Shown piece by piece: positions 51,801 through 57,800 of a stretch of 64,000 nt of DNA. Below the pieces are notes generated by a model that worked only from the letters and a program-made list of their open reading frames with translations, searched no databases and was not told the origin of the DNA. Source of the stretch: Gordionus sp. m RMFG-2023 (lineage: Eukaryota > Nematomorpha > Gordioida > Chordodea > Parachordodidae); the NCBI RefSeq assembly GCF_954871325.1, contig NC_088777.1, positions 8,347,366-8,411,365 of the forward strand, given 5' to 3'. Within the stretch, counting starts at the first letter, position 1; each line of letters opens with the position of its first letter. A program made the position numbers and the translations under genes.

Positions 51801-54800
51801 AATTATCTGAAATTCAAAGGGTAGGTACTTCTGAACTTTATTTAAAATCGAGGTTTTCCGCACTACAAATTTTGCTAAAACTCAGATTTGATAAGCCTCT
51901 ATTGATATACATATATAGTATATATGTGCGAAATTATACTCCAAAATTACTTTTTAAAAATAAAAACTTTTGATTTATTTTTTAAAACTTATACAAACTG
52001 GAATACGAGGCCATGATTTTTTTAAAAAAAAATCAGGTAAATATCACGAATAATTTATAACTATTCGTTAAAATCAGACTCCGGCCAACACCGTCAAACC
52101 TCAACAACATACATTTACTCCTATGAACACCCGACTTTCTATATCTTCGTCTAGTAGTAGTAGCTCGTCTACTCACAACAACACAATGTTAGGCGGATTA
52201 CTCACCAAGTATTCCCAACCTTCCATTATTCCTAAGTTACATTCTTATTTTATTAATCTTTTTTTTTTAAATTAAAATATTATGAGTCCATTTTAACTCC
52301 TTGCTTATTCGCTAATTTTGTTACCTTCTTGCAAATTGTTTGGAGGAATCTTATCACGACATCCTATTTTATTTTCCCCCAAAAAGTAATTGAAATTATA
52401 AAGCATTTGCTTTGATGCGATTAGTCGCATTTTTAGGAAAGGACATACTTTGTCATTCAATCTCAATTCATCAATATTATTTTAATACAAATTTTTAACA
52501 AGTAGCATAAACACTTTTTTAAAATCTTTTACATTTTAATTTGCATCTAAACGGGCCTGATTACATTTATTTTCACTATTAATTTAATAATATACTAAAA
52601 GAAGCATGCTACCATATATTTTTTCCCGCCAATTATATTACCGATAAAACACTAACAAAAAATTCCAATCCCCCCCACCCTATATTTATAGTGGCATGAT
52701 TAATAACGAAAACAGTAACCCAACTAAAACGAGTCTGACTCAAAATCATTCTACTAATACCACTCAATCACTTAACACTTCTTGCTCCCCTGTTCTCTAT
52801 AATAATCCCATTAATTCCTTCATTAAAAATTCTAACGACCATAAACCAACCGATAGTATGGGCAATCAAAACCCGAACAAAAGGACTTTGTACAGATTCG
52901 TGGGCGATGACAACAGTCCCAATCAAAGCGAAAGCACTATAAATTCGTTTAAGCGTAGCAATCTAGTATTGAATAAAGGCTTCACCACGAATAATAATAA
53001 TTCGACGCAATGCAACAACGGTGACGAGAGCTCTAGCCCTTCAAGCCCCGAAAAGGCATTTAAGTTCTCGTTTCCGTCCCGCCAAACACTACCCTTCTCC
53101 GGATTTAAACACTCTAACAATGGAATAATAGAAGGAGAAAAACCGTTGAATGGTCATCTTACTGATCAATTTAGGACGAATGTCCTAGACGTTGGCCACC
53201 GCCCCCTTAACAGACCTACTTCTCTGAACCTCGTTAAAGAAGACATTACCATTAATGATAATAATATCGGTGGTAATATTAATACTGATAATCTCAACAA
53301 TCTTAATTCCAGCGTAAGCCCCAAACTACTCGCGAAAACCTTTTATTTTCCCGACATCGCCAATCCCAAAAACCCTTCCCATAATCCTAATTCTTTGGAC
53401 TCTAATAGATCAAACGAGCCAAATGATTCTCTAAACTCTCAATCCCAATACCTCACAATTTCTTGCGTCTCGCCCACTTCCCCCAATAATAATAGCACGG
53501 TCTCCCATTTCACTGCCTTGCTCAAGAAATATCAACAAAATTGCCACACAAATCCTCTAGGTAGTGTCGGCAACCAACTTAACAATAAAATGGTCAACGT
53601 TATCCCATGTAACACCAATGGTAATGCCAATCAACAATCCACCATCTTTAATGGTTCCAACCTTAACTCCGGTGGAACATTATCGAATAACGGAGATAGC
53701 GTTCAATTGAATCAAATCATCAACAAACTCAATCCTCATTACTATTTCCCGTTTTATGCTTTGCCCCATGGCGACAGGTTTTATTTATCGATTAATCTTT
53801 TTACAAAGAAAATAAAAACTCTATTTTTTTTTTTAATTTGCTTGACTTAATATTTTTAGTTAACGTGAGTGACTTGTGCATGTTGTAATATTTTTTTCCT
53901 TTTTATTTAAAATATATATAAAAATAGCATGTATAAAAAAAAATAACATTAAAATAAAATTAAAAAGTTGTATTGAAAAAGATAATTATGGATTTAACAA
54001 TTGTAAAAGAGGTATAAATATTTAAAAAAAAAATTTGATTTGTATTTTTTTTCTAATATATAAAAATTCTTTCGCTTCTTCTCGGCGAAATGTCTTAAAT
54101 TTACCGTCTGGATTTTTTTTTAAAACTTAAATGTTAAAGGTGAAAAAGAGCCGCTAGTTGATGCGACTATTGGAATGAAATTAGAATTATTTAGATCTTT
54201 ATCTAACCCGAATGTTTTGCAAATTTATAATTTTTCATATAGTTATAGTTGACTAAAAATGTAAGTTCTTATAACACCAGATCACAATTTATTCAATGTA
54301 TTACTACATGAAATAATTATATTTATCATTTAAGCATGCAAATTCCGAAATTGATATAGAAAACTTTCCTTTTTTAAACATCAAAACTAATAAATAGCTT
54401 TTTATCAGTCACCACTCAAAAGGTGGAAATGATTTTGTATTTAGAGTTCCAATTTGTATAATTGTTTTGTTTTTAATGATGGACTCTGACAAAAAGAGGC
54501 ATTCTTCACGATACTTATATAACGTTGACACGCTTATCTTTTTAAATTATGTGTCGATCTATTATGCCATGACATGTCAATGAAAGGTGGTATATCTTTT
54601 GGTCCTTTTCGAACTTGTGCTTACTCAAGGACCTTTCGCTCTGATAAATTTCTTTTAAAAGATCGGTCATATCTGGTGAGAGGGCCCATTTGATAATTTT
54701 TTATCCAATTATTTCGAGATGGCGAAACAATTATTCGAGGCGGTGAAATGTAGCAGATGATAAAAAATATTTTAAGATGAAAACTAAAGTAGTGTCAATT

Positions 54801-57800
54801 TTATCTTCTACATTTCATTGTTTCATATATTTGGATCGCCATTTTGTTGCGATCTAAAGAAGCCTTCCCTGTCGAAAACGTTATATTTTGAAGTATAAGT
54901 CAATTGGATCTATATGCTCTTTTTTTAAAAAAAGAGATTCAATATTATTTTTAAAAAATAACCATAATAAATTATGATTCGTTCCCTCCTAGATCCACTG
55001 ATATTATATCCAGATCCGAACGGTAATGATCTTACCCACACGACAATACGTTTCCAGTGTCTTCCATTGCTTACCCGATATTTTTTTTACTGCACTATAA
55101 AATATTTTCCCTTAGTTATAAATATATATTTTGGCCTTTATTTTTTTTATTGAATACTGTAATATATAAATTAGTATAGTGTCTATATATGTCATAAGGT
55201 TTTATAAAGATAAAAAAAACTTTTCCTCGTGAAATTTTTAAAAAGATTCTTTCCTTAGCCCCCCCCCCTCTCCTGGACCCAAATATTTTTTCGCCCTACA
55301 TTTTTCCCCCCAAATTATTTCGACATTTTAACTTTGTAAAAATACGTCACTCCCCAGGAGAACACCATCTTCAGCTAACATAGGTCTACAGCAATCGTCA
55401 TTGGCTTCGTCAGCATCTTCGGTCCTTTCCGACCAGGTTTCTTCTCAGAGAGAGGTTGCCTCCGAGGCTCAAAGAAAGGCTAGATCTAAACGGGCCCGAG
55501 AATCTAGAAGATCTACCCAAGTTTATATTCCATTTTTTTACTTTTAATTTACAAATTCTCATAATTTTTAAGCTCTGGATCATTCATGTTCGTCCTGAAA
55601 CTTTTTGAATATCATTTTCTCGTTTTGACTCTGAATAGGATATTTTTGATGTAATTGGTTTTGTGCCTTAAAAATCTCATCTTTAAAATATTGTTTTTTT
55701 TAAAATCATTATTTTTTTTGTTCATTTATATATTCCCTTTTTTCGAATATAGCTTTTACGAAAATATTTTAATTATAGGGTGTCAGTGCCGAAGATATTA
55801 AAGCAGCCGAAAAGCAGTTAGAAGAAATCGATATAAGATCGAATTCTCCCGGTAACGAAAAACAAATTACAACCTCGAAAATAACCAAAGACGAAGTAAG
55901 TTTAACCACTTTAATTTGAATTCATGTTAGGGCGTAACTTAACAAAACTATTCAATAAACTATCTGTTTTCTGCTAAATATGTTCCTTTTTAAAATGACT
56001 TATGTACATATATCTAATTAAAAACAGAGGTAGCATTTACAAGGCTCAGTCGGAATTTAAAAAAAAATTCTTTTTATTAATTTTAAATTTTTATAGATAG
56101 TAATGGTTTTTTAAAATATTTGGCCAGGTCCGGCCCTGGTATTTAAAAAAAAATTCTAGTCCCGGCCCGCGTATGTTTAAAAAAAAATTAAAACGCCTAC
56201 GGGTTTCTGACAATTTTATTTAAGAGTCAAAGTCCATTATATTATTCCTTTGATTTTTCATTTTTTAAAAACATAAACTGCAAGGTAAAATTCTATAAAT
56301 AATAAAGAAAATTATAAAATTTTAGAATATCTTTACGTGCCAAATATGTTTCCTTTTTATAAATTTTATATTTACAACTTGCTTTTATTTTTAATCTCGA
56401 GAATATTTAAAAATGTATTATAAATGAACGTGCAAATGTTATTAATAGATGATAACACCACATTTTTCTAACTCCATTATTAATTTATTAAACGGGATTG
56501 TTGTGCTTGCCTTACAGGTTCAATTATTGATATTTGTTTTAATCATTTTACCTCGGGTATGGGGTAAAATGTCGAATGCTAAACTAATCCTTCATTATTG
56601 ACAATTATTTTTTTTTCCAAGCCTTCACAAAAACTTCCGACTTCTTCCTCCTCCTCGATATTAAACATCGCTCAAAAAATGGAAGAAAAAACTGCCAGAG
56701 TATTTCCCTTACTCAAAAACAATGAAAGCAATATTAGCAACGACACCAATACGAGCAGTAGTCAAAGTAATGGTGGATCCAATAGTTCTACGAACAGAAG
56801 GCCCGTTAAAGGTAAATTTATAATGTGATAAAGTTATGGCTAATATCTCGTTTAAAAAATAATCAATCCAATTTTTATGCCCATAGCTAGCTATTTAAAG
56901 AATCACAAATTTTTGTGGTCATAAGTGAACTAGAGGTGTATCGATAACTTTTTGGAAGCTTACCCGATCCGATATTGAATTGATATCGGCCGATTATAGA
57001 TCCGATATAACCAATCTAATTTTGTTCGTTCATATATAATTTAATTTTTCAATGTATCCATCTATTTTTTTTTATAGCATACCACCAGCTATGATTTATA
57101 CCATAACTATAACATTAAAATACGCTACCATACAATTTTAATTAACCTTTTATTCAGTTTTTATTTATGAATGTATATGTATATTAATAAATAATATATA
57201 TAGTAAAATCTTTGTAATCTTTTTTTTTCTTGCTCCAAAAAGTCCTTCTATCACGCAGAATGTAGGATCCCATCTAATCTAGTCTATCAATGTAAATTGT
57301 TAGAAATTTTTTTAAAAATAATTTATTTCGCTTAAAATTTAGAACATCCTTATAAAAATTTTATTATTATTTTTTAGACATATTTTCAATTACTTAGTTT
57401 TTTAAAAAAATATTAACTTCAATTAGTTAAGGATATTTATAACTTGAAGCAGTTGGGCAATAATTCTAATCCTCTATAACACGTAAATTAAATAATATAT
57501 ACTTAAAGAAACATTATTTATACACAACCTTAGTGTGTATTCTTTATGCCCTCTCACCAGCTTTTTCAAACAGATTAAAATCTAGAAGAACTCATGCATC
57601 TAACCCAATATTAGCTTAAATTTATTTATTGTTTTTGTTAAACCTCTCGTCTAATTTAAAAATATATCTTCCTAAGGGTTTATAAGCTTTAGATTATAAT
57701 ACTTCTTAGAGATCTGCTTTGGGCCGGGCTTGAAAATTAGTTCCTATGCAGATAAATACCTCTATTAACGCTTCTTTTGGCAATCTTATTTGTTTCTACT

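Noticed and set aside
52696-53850. A stand-alone gene encoding a 384-residue Asn-rich protein
   Set aside because: It has a strong acceptor just upstream and a donor at 53778, and both phases fit neighbouring PPP1R12 exons. The last codons before the stop are intron sequence.
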